Below, in pieces: positions 8,362-17,115 of a stretch of 64,000 nt of DNA. The stretch is from Helicobacter felistomachi (GTDB lineage: Bacteria; Campylobacterota; Campylobacteria; Campylobacterales; Helicobacteraceae): the NCBI RefSeq assembly GCF_030296895.1, contig NZ_AP028022.1:1426001-1490000 (forward strand). Reading direction: 5' to 3'. The notes under the pieces are model-generated. The model worked only from the letters and a program-made list of their open reading frames with translations. It was not told the DNA's origin and searched no databases. A program made the position numbers and the translations under genes. Within the stretch, counting starts at the first letter, position 1; each line of letters opens with the position of its first letter.

Positions 8362-8633
8362 AACTCCCTATCGATGCCTAAAATAAAACTCTCATTCTAG
8401 TTTTTGTTTGTCCTAATGTCAAGGGGGCTTTAAAGTCTTGTACTACAATTTTAGGGTTTGCATCAACGCGGCAAACGAATCCTCCCATCCCCAATCACGC
8501 CCAAACCGAACCTTATTTCTGTTTGATCAAAACCATAAACCTCAAATTCCTCAAGTTTTTAAACACAAGACACCCGTGTCCGTGTCTGTTAAGCTGCATT
8601 GATTGTAGCAACCACTCCCCAAAGGGGAAGGGT

Positions 8634-8654
8634 AACAAGCCCACCAAGCTTGTT
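8634..8654 (-). terminator. Weak hairpin at the end of the FliS co-chaperone gene
   Basis: AACAAGC and GCTTGTT form a 7-bp stem with a 7-base loop starting at the stop codon of the leftward gene. No T run follows on the minus strand, so termination is doubtful. Confidence 0.3.
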
Positions 8655-9197
8655 TTACGAACTTTTCATCAAATCCAACAACGTGTTTTTGTTGAAACTG
8701 GGGGTGTTTAAGGTGGGGGGCTTTTTAAAGACTTGTTTTTGGTTCACACTCTCTTGGATTGCGCTTAGGGCTTGCTTGATTTGCCCTAAGCTCTCTTGCA
8801 AGGCCGCTTTTAAATCCGCCCCTGTTTCTAGCAAATCCAGGGGGTTTGGGGCGTTGAGCTCCAACACACTTTCGCCTAAATTGACGCTAAGGGTACTGTT
8901 AAAGAGGGCTTTACCCATGAACTGCGCCTTTTGCACCAACTCCTGCACGCTATCCACGCTCAAGGTTTCAAGCTTTAGGATTTTTTGACAAGCGATTTGC
9001 AAGGTTTGCAGTGCTCCGATGCTCTCGTTAATCCCCTTGATTTCGTGGTTAAACTTTTCAATCTTATGCGCCTTGTGCTGGGTGTCTAGCATGCCTAGCG
9101 ACTGCGTGTCGACCGCCCCTAGATGTTTTTGGAGAGTCTGTAAAATGTCTTGTTTTAACATGTCCATCCTTTGTAGCAAGATACTGTCTACAAGCAT
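8655..9197 (-). CDS. Probable FliS co-chaperone (HP1076-like)
   Basis: A 180-residue helical, Leu- and Gln-rich protein without signal peptide or membrane segment. I place it by position: in H. pylori the divergent neighbour of csd4 is HP1076, a 171-residue helical protein described as a co-chaperone of the flagellin chaperone FliS. Here the gene sits in the same divergent arrangement with csd4, with similar length. Sequence features agree but do not prove it: an N-terminal helical segment (LQRMDMLKQDILQTLQKHL), the heptad-rich KFNHEIKGINESIGALQTLQ, and a disordered tail. The ribosome binding site AAGGA lies 7 bases before the ATG. Its job would be helping flagellin export in the cytosol. Confidence 0.55.
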   Translation of the reverse strand: MLVDSILLQRMDMLKQDILQTLQKHLGAVDTQSLGMLDTQHKAHKIEKFNHEIKGINESIGALQTLQIACQKILKLETLSVDSVQELVQKAQFMGKALFNSTLSVNLGESVLELNAPNPLDLLETGADLKAALQESLGQIKQALSAIQESVNQKQVFKKPPTLNTPSFNKNTLLDLMKSS

Positions 9198-9230
9198 TTT
9201 TTATTCCTTAACACTTAGGGGTTTTTTAGG

Positions 9231-9236
9231 TATAAT
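9231..9236 (+). promoter_or_regulatory. -10 box for csd4
   Basis: TATAAT preceded by AGG, 24 bases before the csd4 ATG. The reverse strand here reads ATTATA and could serve the divergent gene. Confidence 0.5.
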
Positions 9237-9260
9237 GGCGGATTTTAAGCAGGATTGTTG

Positions 9261-10548
9261 ATGAAGTTTATTGTATGGTTACTCTTGTGTGCGTCTTTAA
9301 ACGCCATGCCCTTACAGTTGGTGAAAAAAGAAGGCTCTAAAAACGCCCCCACTTTGCTTTTAATGGGGGATTCAAGGCGATGAGCCGGGGGGGTTTAACA
9401 CTACAGATATTTTCTTAATGCACTACAAGATTTTATCCGGGAGTGTGTGGGTGGTGCCGGTATTAAACCGCTACTCCATGCTTAGAAACCATCGGGGGGT
9501 GTATGGGGATTTAAACCGTAAGTTTGCTTATCTAAGCAGCAAAGACCCGGAATACCCCCTCATCCAGTCTATCAAGAAAATCATCACCGCCAAAGAGGTA
9601 GATGTAATCTTGCACCTGCACGATGGCAGTGGCTTCTACCGCCCCCACTATGAAAGCCCCCTTTTAAACCCTAGGCGCTGGGGCAATTCGTCCATTATAG
9701 ATCAAGACGAACTGCCCGGCGTGCCCTTCGGGCATTTAAAACAAGTGTCGCAAGGCATCATCGCCAATGTCAACAAGTCCCTATTAAAGCCCTTGCACCG
9801 CTACTATATCCGCAACACCCACACCGCACAGGGCAATGTAGAAATGGAAAAGGCTCTGACTTACTTTGCCATTAAGCACAAAAAGCCCGCCTTTGCCAAC
9901 GAGGCAAGCAAAGAGTTGCCTCTGCCTGCAAGAGTGTATTACCACCTACTAGCCATTGAGGGCCTGCTAAAAGAGCTAGGCATTCATTACAGCAAGGATT
10001 TTACCCTAAGCCCTGAAAACCTTTATAAACTCATCAACGACCCAAGCCTAAGCGTGGTTTTAAACGACAACACCATTTTGCCCCTTTATGGCTTGCGGGG
10101 GCATTTAAACTTTTTCCCCCTGCCTAAAAACACCCCCCTAGAGCAAATCTCTTTAAAGTCTAAAAGCTATATCCTAGGCTTACTGCCTAAACAAAAGCAA
10201 GTGTGGCTCAAATACGGCAATAAATTGATGACCCGACTCCACCCCCTGTATTTGCCTTTTGATGGTAGCTTAAAGAGCGTCAAACTAGAGATTGATGGCA
10301 AATTAGAAGAGAGCGCGCCGGCAAAAATCGTGGAGGTGCACAGATCCCTTAAAGTTTTGGCACAAGAGGGTTATCGGGTGAATGTCATCGGCTTCACGCA
10401 TATGGGGGCGAAAGACGAGGCCGGCTTTAAAATCACCCACAAAGACCTAGACAAACGCTATTCGATAGACACAGAGGGGCGCATTTTCCGCATTGAGTTT
10501 TACAAGGGCGATGCCTTTAGCGGTATGGTGTTGGCGCGCTTTTTATGA
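9261..10548 (+). pseudogene. csd4: Csd4 DL-carboxypeptidase (cell-shape protein), frameshifted near the 5' end
   Basis: Periplasmic zinc carboxypeptidase that trims peptidoglycan tripeptides to dipeptides; in H. pylori it is needed for helical shape. ATG 9261 opens a signal peptide (MKFIVWLLLCASLNA) and PLQLVKKEGSKNAPTLLLMG, then a G5 run (9365-9369) throws the frame into TGA at 9381. The rest is intact to 10548: LHLHDGSGFYRP (zinc ligands), the conserved FANEASKELPL segment, and IEFYKGDAFSGM. A tract of 7 Gs would read GGIQGDEPGGF as in H. pylori, and 4 would also restore frame. Repaired length is about 430 residues, near the H. pylori size. Whether the break is real, phase-variable or a sequencing error cannot be told. 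magIII overlaps its stop by 4 bases. Confidence 0.85.
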
Positions 10549-11228
10549 GCCTAGCCTTTTGTATTTTAAAAGCCTTAAAATCTTTAAATTTACTAGACCA
10601 CGCCCCGCCCTTATGGTGGCCCGGTGCCGGGGGTGTAGAGGTGGTGCTAGGCGCAATCCTCACCCAGCGCATAAAATTTAGCAAGGTACAAGAGAGCCTA
10701 GATCATCTTAAAGCCGCAAGTGTCCTAGAGCCAGACCCCACCAAGAGCCTAGAAAATCTCGCCCAAATCCCTTTAGATAATCTAGCTAAACTCATTGCCC
10801 CCAGTGGGTTTTACCGCCAAAAAGCCCGCTATTTGCAAGCTTTAAGCCACAATATCCTAAAGGATTTTACAGACTTTGAAAGCTTTAGGCTTAAGGTGAG
10901 CCGGGAATGGCTGTTGGCGCAAAAGGGCGTGGGCTTTGAGAGCGCGGATAGCATTTTAAATTACGCTTGCTTACGCCCCGTCTTTGTCGTGGATGCCTAC
11001 ACCTATAAACTCTTAGCCGCGTTGGGCCTAGAGATCGAGGATTACCACGAATTGCAAAGCTTTTTCACCCAAGGGCTAGCGCAAGATTTGCCCCAAGTTT
11101 GCGCCCTTTATGAGAATAAATTAGAGCTGGCGGGCATTTACGCAAGATTGCATGGCAAGATTGTCGCTTGCATGCAAGCTAAAATTGCTCTTAAACCCCA
11201 TTTAAAGGATTGCGATGGTCTTCATTGA
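10545..11228 (+). CDS. magIII: 3-methyladenine DNA glycosylase MagIII (endonuclease III superfamily)
   Basis: Base-excision repair enzyme that removes 3-methyladenine. The 227-residue product matches H. pylori MagIII (218 residues) from end to end: ALKSLNLLDHAPPLWWPGA near the N-terminus, GAILTQRIKFSKV, the helix-hairpin-helix LLAQKGVGFESADSILNYAC, then VVDAYTYKLLAALG with the catalytic Asp equivalent, and the carbamylated-lysine region IYARLHGKIV near the end. It lacks the iron-sulfur cluster cysteines of Nth and MutY, as expected for MagIII. The start overlaps the csd4 stop (ATGAG) and the end overlaps the hemE start by 14 bases, so translation is probably coupled. Confidence 0.9.
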   Translation: MSLAFCILKALKSLNLLDHAPPLWWPGAGGVEVVLGAILTQRIKFSKVQESLDHLKAASVLEPDPTKSLENLAQIPLDNLAKLIAPSGFYRQKARYLQALSHNILKDFTDFESFRLKVSREWLLAQKGVGFESADSILNYACLRPVFVVDAYTYKLLAALGLEIEDYHELQSFFTQGLAQDLPQVCALYENKLELAGIYARLHGKIVACMQAKIALKPHLKDCDGLH

Positions 11229-12240
11229 CGCATGTTTTAGACAAGAAACCCCCTACACCCCCATTTGGATGATGCGCCAAGCCGGGCGGTATTTACACGA
11301 ATACCAAGCGGTGCGTAAAAAAGCTAAAAACTTTTTAGACCTATGCGCCAATGTCAAACTTGCCACAGAAGTCACGCTCCAGCCCATTGAGATTTTAGAT
11401 GTGGATGCCGCCATTCTCTTTAGCGATATTTTGCTTTTGCCCCATAAAATGGGTTTGCCCCTAGAGTTTATCCCCGGCTTTGGGCCCAAATTCCCCCAAA
11501 CCATCACAAGCCTAGAGGACATCAAAGCCCTAAAGAGGGGGGCGTTTCAAGATTTGGGCTTTGTCTATGAGATTGTCGCTAGTGTGCGATCGCAACTGGA
11601 TAAGTCTAAAGCTCTCATTGGCTTTAGCGGCGCGCCTTGGACTTTAGCGACTTATATGCTCGAGGGGCAAGGCAGCAAGACCTACAGCCGCTCTAAAAAA
11701 ATCCTTTATAGCCAGCCGGCCACAGCCCACGCCTTGTTAGAAGCCCTAAGTGCAGAGATCACCAGCTATTTAGACATGCAAGCACAAGCGGGGGCGAATG
11801 CGCTCATGCTCTTTGACTCGTGGGCGGGGGCTTTGGAGCTGGAGGCGTATTTAGAATTTGGCTGGAGCTATATCCACAAAATCACCAAAGCCCTTAAGTC
11901 TAAGCACCCTAAAATCCCTTTAATCGTGTTCCCTAAGGGCGTGGGGGCGTATTTGGCGCATTTCAAGGGGGGGTGTTTTGAAGTCTTTGGGTGTGGCTGG
12001 GATGTGCCTTTAGCCTTAGCTAAAGAGGTGCTGGGCGATCGCCATGTCTTGCAGGGCAATTTAGAGCCGGCAAGGCTGTATAGCCATGAAACGATGGTGG
12101 AGGGTGTTAAGCGTATCTTTGAAGTGATGGGTAAAGAAGCGGGCTTTATTTTTAATTTAGGGCATGGGATGTTGCCCGATCTGCCCCGCGCCAACGCCCT
12201 TGAGCTTGTGCGTTTGGTGCGTGCACAGAGCCGGCGTTAG
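11215..12240 (+). CDS. hemE: Uroporphyrinogen decarboxylase
   Basis: Cytosolic heme-pathway enzyme that removes four acetate carboxyl groups from uroporphyrinogen III to give coproporphyrinogen III. It is 341 residues, the usual length. The N-terminal signature PIWMMRQAGRYLHEY carries the invariant Arg residues; AAILFSDILLLPHKMGLPLEF holds the catalytic Asp; GFSGAPWTLATYMLEG and GHGMLPDLPRANALELV complete the family motifs. The ATG at 11215 lies inside the end of magIII. The order magIII-hemE resembles H. pylori HP0602-HP0604. No frame damage. Confidence 0.97.
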   Translation: MVFIDACFRQETPYTPIWMMRQAGRYLHEYQAVRKKAKNFLDLCANVKLATEVTLQPIEILDVDAAILFSDILLLPHKMGLPLEFIPGFGPKFPQTITSLEDIKALKRGAFQDLGFVYEIVASVRSQLDKSKALIGFSGAPWTLATYMLEGQGSKTYSRSKKILYSQPATAHALLEALSAEITSYLDMQAQAGANALMLFDSWAGALELEAYLEFGWSYIHKITKALKSKHPKIPLIVFPKGVGAYLAHFKGGCFEVFGCGWDVPLALAKEVLGDRHVLQGNLEPARLYSHETMVEGVKRIFEVMGKEAGFIFNLGHGMLPDLPRANALELVRLVRAQSRR

Positions 12241-12253
12241 GCACAAAAGCTAG

Positions 12254-12851
12254 CTAGAAAGTGAAGACATAGTTGACGTACCAGGAGTAGTGGCGCATCA
12301 CGGCGAAATTTGGACCAAGTTTTTGGGGAATCATGGGGAATTTAATGCCCGCTTGGATCGCTGAGTGGGTGCCTACCCTAATGCGTCCGCCCACATTAAA
12401 GAGGAACTGAAAGCCGGTGTGTGAGCCCATGTTGCCAAATTGCCATGTGTTACCGGCAAGTTGGATCCCACCCACAAGACCCATTGCAAAGGGGTTAGTG
12501 GCGATGAAGTTAACGATCATGTCCGCCGCACCGCCATAGGTGTAGATATTGTCTTTATCTTTGTTGCTGGCCATATTGCGCCGTGTTGTTCCAATCAAAG
12601 AAGCCATAAACTTGACCGCCAAACCATTTATTCGCAAAGCCCACACCCCCCATTTGGACGCCCATACCATAGATGGGCATACCGGTGGTGAGACCTTCAT
12701 TGTAGCTTTTATAACCGGCCTTACCTTGTTGGTAGCCAAGACCCATGAAGAAACCATTTTTTTCATCCGCTTGGGCCACAGACACAGCACTAACAGCCAC
12801 CAAGCTAGAAAGAGCCAACCCCTTCACAGTGCGCTTGAAACTAGAAACCAT
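12254..12851 (-). pseudogene. Small Helicobacter outer membrane beta-barrel protein, frameshifted
   Basis: Outer membrane protein of the Helicobacter Hop/Hof-like type. The first part (from ATG 12851) has a signal peptide ending SAVSVAQA, then mature DEKNGFFMGLGYQQGKAGYK and YGFFDWNNTA before a stop. The second part, in another frame, gives NKDKDNIYTYGGAADMIVNF, VGGRIRVGTHSAIQAGIKFP and the terminal strand YSWYVNYVFTF, ending in Phe as beta-barrels do. One base removed around 12570-12600 (CAGCAACAAAG) would join them into about 198 residues, small for the family. Unlike most breaks here this one is not at a G/C homopolymer. A strong AAGGAG site precedes the start. Confidence 0.75.
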
Positions 12852-13016
12852 AAAATCTCCTTATAAAAAAGTTGGTGTGGATACACAAGCTAAGAGTGTT
12901 CCACCCTTGCTTAATAAAACAAGCGGGGTTAAAATCGACCAAAGCGGTAAATGTTGAGTAAACAAGTTTTTTTCAAAGGTTCTAAAAATCTCAGGAAAGT
13001 AAAATGGGAAAGCAAG

Positions 13017-13091
13017 TGGCTCCAGATGTAGGATTCGAACCTACGACCAAGCGGTTAACAGCCGCCTACTCTACCGCTGAGCTAATCTGGA
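13017..13091 (-). tRNA. tRNA-Asn (GTT)
   Basis: The minus strand folds as a full cloverleaf. The acceptor arms TCCAGAT and ATCTGGA pair over 7 bp, the anticodon stem is GGCGG/CCGCT-like, and the anticodon loop CTGTTAA reads GTT. The T arm has GGTTCGAATCC. The 3' CCA is encoded. Confidence 0.95.
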
Positions 13092-13167
13092 ACATTAAGA
13101 ACAATCTAAAACAAAAACCCCATTCTAGCGTTTTTTTTAGGGCTTGTCAAGACCCGCCCTTAAATTT

Positions 13168-14273
13168 TTAGTTCTTTAAAGCCCTTTGATGCCTGTACTC
13201 AATCATGCTCTTAAGCCACAGCGCAGGCCTGCCCGTGATGCAAAAGCACCCAATCTGTCCGATGGCATAACGAGTCCCCAAAGAGCAAATGGTCCCCTTT
13301 GGCTTGTAAATAAAGGGGCTTGTGGGGAGCTTATTTGCAACCATGCTCTTAAAATGCCTTCCCAAATATGCCCCCATTTGTGTGGCTAGTTGTGCTGTGG
13401 GCGGAGTGGGGCGGTTATGTGTGTCCTTAAAAAGCGCACAGTCGCCCAGCACAAACACCCCCCGCTTTTCTAACCCCACAGGCTCTAAAAAGCTATTGAC
13501 CTCCACACGGCCACGCACACTTTTAAAAAAGGGCGAATGGTCAACGACAACACTGCCCCTCACCCCACAAGTCCAAAAGATGAAATCCGCCTCTACTTGC
13601 TCTTGTTGCCCCCCGCCTCCACAATGACCCCTTTTTCTAAACACTTTAGGATTTTTGCCCCCACTTTTAGGCGCACCCCTAGCTGTTGCAAATATTCTTG
13701 TGCCTTGTTGGCGAGTTTAGGCGAGAACATGGGTAAAATCTTAGGCATCGCCTCTAGGCAGGTGAGATGAACCCTGCCCTTAAAGGCATCTGCCAACGCC
13801 CCCACCAACTCCACCCCGCTAAAGCCCGCCCCACACACCACCACCTCTAGCGGCTTTTGACTCTCTTGCATGGCACTTTGTAATTTTTGATGCAATTCTT
13901 GGCATTGCCGGTGATCTAGCAAGGCGTGGGCGTGTTCTTCAACCCCCGCCACACCAAAACTCTCACTCGCAAAACCTAAGCCTACGATTAGCTTTGTGTA
14001 AGGGTATTCCTGTTTGCGCCCCACCACTATCCCCTCTTTGATCTCCAGCACCTCATCTTGCACCAAGCGCACTTGTGGGGGTAAAATCTCCATAAGGTTT
14101 AAAGCGTGGCGTCCGGGCAAACCCGCCACAACATCGTGCAACAAGACCTGCACGCTGTGCTGGTAGGTCTTAGACACGAGCGTGAAAGAGTGGGCTTGCA
14201 ACACCTCTTTAGGCAAAGACTTGACAAACGCTAGGCTCGCATACCCTGCCCCTAAAATCAAAATCTCCTGCAC
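13168..14273 (-). pseudogene. NAD(P)H dehydrogenase-like FAD oxidoreductase (NDH-2 type), frameshifted
   Basis: Membrane-associated flavoprotein of the type II NADH:quinone oxidoreductase family. It has two Rossmann motifs: ILGAGYASLAFVKSL at the very N-terminus (FAD) and VVVCGAGFSGVELVGALAD near residue 145 (NAD). The C-terminal part carries GVFVLGDCALF, the second FAD-binding motif, and a terminal segment consistent with peripheral membrane binding. The frame breaks after VIVEAGG at a C6 run (13609-13614 on the plus strand); one more base (7) or two fewer (4) joins the halves into about 368 residues. H. pylori has no close counterpart that I know of. It is followed on the same strand by nothing before the tRNA, and preceded 9 bases away by the adh gene, so the two may form an operon. 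Confidence 0.75.
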
Positions 14274-14282
14274 CCCAAACCT

Positions 14283-15382
14283 CTACCATTTGATTTTGAC
14301 AACGGGCTTGATGAAGTTGGCCGGCTTGTCTTTCATCCACGCTAGAGCCTGTGCGATCTCCTCAAACTTGCCCTCTAAATGGTGTGTGATGATGGGTTTG
14401 ACGCTCAGTTTTTGGGTTTGCAGCAATCTGGCAAGCTTTTCCATGCGATAACGCCCCCCGGGGGTTAAGCCGCCTTTAATCGTCTTATGCCCCATGCCCA
14501 CATTCCACGCCTCGCGCGATAAGGGCAACACCTCCCCACTGCCAAAGTAATTGACATTAGACACCACGCCCCCATTGATCAAACAAGCACAAGCCTCGCT
14601 TAAAATGCCCGTGCCCCCCCAGCAATCAAAATTTTATCCGCCCCCACACCCTTAGTGAGCTCTAAAATTTGTTCGTGCATGGGGGCTTTGCTAAAGTCCA
14701 CAAAATGGGTTGCTCCATAGTGCTTGTGCGCCACTTCGTATCTAAAAGGCACGCAATCCACGGCGTAAATCTCGCTCGCCCCCATGAGATTTGCCCCCGC
14801 TAGTGCCATCAGCCCCACAGGCCCTAAGCCCACCACCGCCACACGATCGCCGGGTTTGATCGCGGCTTGCTCGGCGCAATGAAAGCCCGTGGTGATCATG
14901 TCGCTAAGCATCACTGCATCGGTGATCTCCACCCCCTCTGGCAAATGCCCCAAATTGCCGTCCGCATCGTTGATGTGGATTTTCTCAGCAAACACCCCGT
15001 CTTTAAAGTTAGAAAACTTCCAGCCAGAAAGCGCGCCGTGGTCGTGTTGGGCGTAACCCCTTTGCGCCCCTAAAGAGCTCCAATCGGGCGTGATCGCCGG
15101 GATAATGACAATGTCCCCCTCTTTAAAATCCTGCACCAGGGCCCCCACTTGCAAGACCTCCCCCACACCCTCATGCCCTAAAAACATGTCAGTCCTCTCG
15201 CCAATCCCCCCCTCATAGCAGGTGTGTAAATCCGAAGTGCAAGGCGCCACCGCCAAAGGGCGCACAAAGGCATCCTTAGGACCCAACTCCAGCTTTTGAC
15301 GCACGGGCACCACACACTCCAAAGATTCTTTCTCAATGATCCCCACCTTACCAATGCCTAACATCGCAAAACCTTTCACCAT
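14283..15382 (-). pseudogene. Zinc-dependent secondary alcohol dehydrogenase, frameshifted
   Basis: NADP-dependent isopropanol dehydrogenase type, close in layout to the Thermoanaerobacter/Clostridium beijerinckii secondary ADH. It begins MVKGFAMLGIGKVG and has APCTSDLHT (zinc Cys), FLGHEGVGEV (zinc His-Glu), VMLSDMITTGFH (zinc Asp) and the cofactor loop VVGLGPVGLMALAG. Then the frame ends after ILIAGGARAF at a C7 run (14614-14620); eight would continue GGGTGILSEACACLINGGVV into VSNVNYFGSGEVLPLSR and KTIKGGLTPGGRYRME, ending PANFIKPVVKIKW. Repaired length is about 366. The enzyme would interconvert ketones and secondary alcohols in the cytosol. It looks acquired, since such ADHs are rare in Helicobacter. 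Confidence 0.8.
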
Positions 15383-15587
15383 AAAAAACCTCCGTTGTAA
15401 ATTTAAAACAAGGAATTATAACGATTTAAGGTAACGATCGCTCCATAGGCTTTGCTTTTGGCCCTGACTTTTGACGATTTCTTTAATTTCTGTAACAACT
15501 TTTGAGTTCTTTCAAACATGTGTGTGCCGCTTGTTGGTCTGCAAAAGCTATTGTTATGTGCTTGGTTGGTGTGCTTTTTTTGCAAAT

Positions 15588-17114
15588 CTAACTAAACCAC
15601 CCCGCTACAGCACTAAAAGCGGCTTTAACCCCGCTAGCCACAGAGCTCGCCACAGATTTAATGGCACTACCCACAGCTTGACAAGCCGATTTTAGGCCAT
15701 TTGCCACGCTAGATACAAAGGATTTAGACGCTTCGGCGATTTTCTGCCCCACGCTTGAGCCTGCCATATAGCCCAAAGTGCCAGCCACAAAGCCCGCCAC
15801 AGCCATGCCTACAGGTCCAAAAGCCACGCCCAAACTTGTAAGGGCTGCCGCAAGCACACTCTCGCCCGCAGCCGCCCCCACAATGCCGGCGATGGTGGAT
15901 AGGGAGTTTATATGGAGTTGTTCGATCGCCTGCTCGCCCGTGATTTCTCCCTTGCCTAATTTGTAAAACACTTTCGCATGGTCTATGGCAAGCGTGCCTA
16001 GTGCCACAAAGACATTTTTAGCCCCACACACTTTAGGTAAAATCCCTTTTTCAGCGGCGACCTTAATGGCAGCAGCGGCGGCGGTCTTGGCGGTCGTGTC
16101 TGCGCCTGTGGTGATCGCCCTTTTAGCCATCTCTTGTGCCTTGCCCTTGTCTAGCTTTTCTTTAGAGCACATGAGCGCAACGCCATCGATTCCTAAAGAA
16201 ATCCCGGCACTAATGAGCCCCGCCTTACCCGCCTCTTTGCCGATCCCTAAAGTTAAGTCCCGTATTTTGTAATCGTTGTAATCGGCTTGGGGGAGTTTGC
16301 CCTCTTGTTGGGCTTTGCTCTGTAGCTCTTTGACCTCTTGCTTGCTTAAGGGGGTGCTGGTCGTGCCATCGGGGGCTTCTAGCTTGTCGGTAACTTTTAA
16401 GCCCTGCTCCTGCAGTTGCGTTTTTTGATCGCTGGGGACTAATTTTTGTTGCCCCCGATAGTCGCCCTTTTCAAAGGCTTTTTGTGTGCTTGGTGCGTCT
16501 TGGGTGTATTTGGATTGGTAACGCTTAACTACCTTGCCCTCTGCGTCCTTAATCACAAGATCTACACCATTTTTAGAATATTGCCCTTCAGGGGTCAGCA
16601 CCTCCGCCCGATATGACGAACCTTTGGCGGTGGCGTTGAGATTAAAGCTATTGGCATGCTGTTGTTCGGCGATAAAGCCGTCTAAATTAGGGTTTTGGTT
16701 AATGAGCCCCTCATTAGTAAGTAATGCCTCTTGTATTTTGTAATTTGCCTCTTTCAGGGCGTTGTCTAGGTTGTTTAAGTAGGGCACGACCTCTTGCGTG
16801 GCTAGGTTTTGGCTGGCTTTGTTGATTTGGCTAGCTAGCCATTGCTCCTTAGTGCGTCCATTCTCTAGGGCTTTTTCTAAAGATTCTTGCTTTTGCTCGT
16901 AAATTTTGAGCTCTGCCTCAATCTCTGCTCGAATCTCTTTCGCATCGCATCCGGGCAATTCTTGTGCTAATTGTTTTTCAATGCCCTCCGCTCCGCCCTT
17001 TGCCTCTGCCTCTAAAAAGCGTCCTAGTATTTCGCTAAAGGCATGGGCTTGCTCGGGGGTGAAGGTGGGCAAAAGGCTAGGTAGGGGTGTGGGGTTAAAA
17101 ATTATGGATTGCAT
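15588..17114 (-). CDS. Putative effector: nuclease-like core plus Ala/Gly-rich hydrophobic C-terminus (operon gene C)
   Basis: A 508-residue protein I cannot name. Seen: residues 25-130 are helical and charged. Residues 146-230 form a conserved-looking core (GFIAEQQHANSFN, YRAEVLTPEGQYSKNGVDLV, KRYQSKYTQDAP, KGDYRGQQKLVP) in which E171, D185, Q200 and K202 are spaced like a PD-(D/E)xK nuclease of the QxK type. Residues 290-315 and 405-505 are Ala/Gly/Ser-rich and hydrophobic, with glycine-zipper-like repeats (GPVGMAVAGFVAGTLGYMAG, ASSVASGVKAAFSAVAGWFS) suited to membrane insertion. No signal peptide. The ATG is one base after the stop of the AAA+ ATPase gene, so the two are co-translated. I infer a toxic or membrane-acting effector controlled by the ATPase. 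Nuclease activity is inference from motif spacing only. Confidence 0.6.
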   Translation of the reverse strand: MQSIIFNPTPLPSLLPTFTPEQAHAFSEILGRFLEAEAKGGAEGIEKQLAQELPGCDAKEIRAEIEAELKIYEQKQESLEKALENGRTKEQWLASQINKASQNLATQEVVPYLNNLDNALKEANYKIQEALLTNEGLINQNPNLDGFIAEQQHANSFNLNATAKGSSYRAEVLTPEGQYSKNGVDLVIKDAEGKVVKRYQSKYTQDAPSTQKAFEKGDYRGQQKLVPSDQKTQLQEQGLKVTDKLEAPDGTTSTPLSKQEVKELQSKAQQEGKLPQADYNDYKIRDLTLGIGKEAGKAGLISAGISLGIDGVALMCSKEKLDKGKAQEMAKRAITTGADTTAKTAAAAAIKVAAEKGILPKVCGAKNVFVALGTLAIDHAKVFYKLGKGEITGEQAIEQLHINSLSTIAGIVGAAAGESVLAAALTSLGVAFGPVGMAVAGFVAGTLGYMAGSSVGQKIAEASKSFVSSVANGLKSACQAVGSAIKSVASSVASGVKAAFSAVAGWFS

Positions 17115-17115
17115 G

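Noticed and set aside
15403-15585. 60-codon minus-strand frame between adh and operon gene C
   Set aside because: No start signals or motif; likely chance in a 200-base spacer, which more probably holds the adh promoter.
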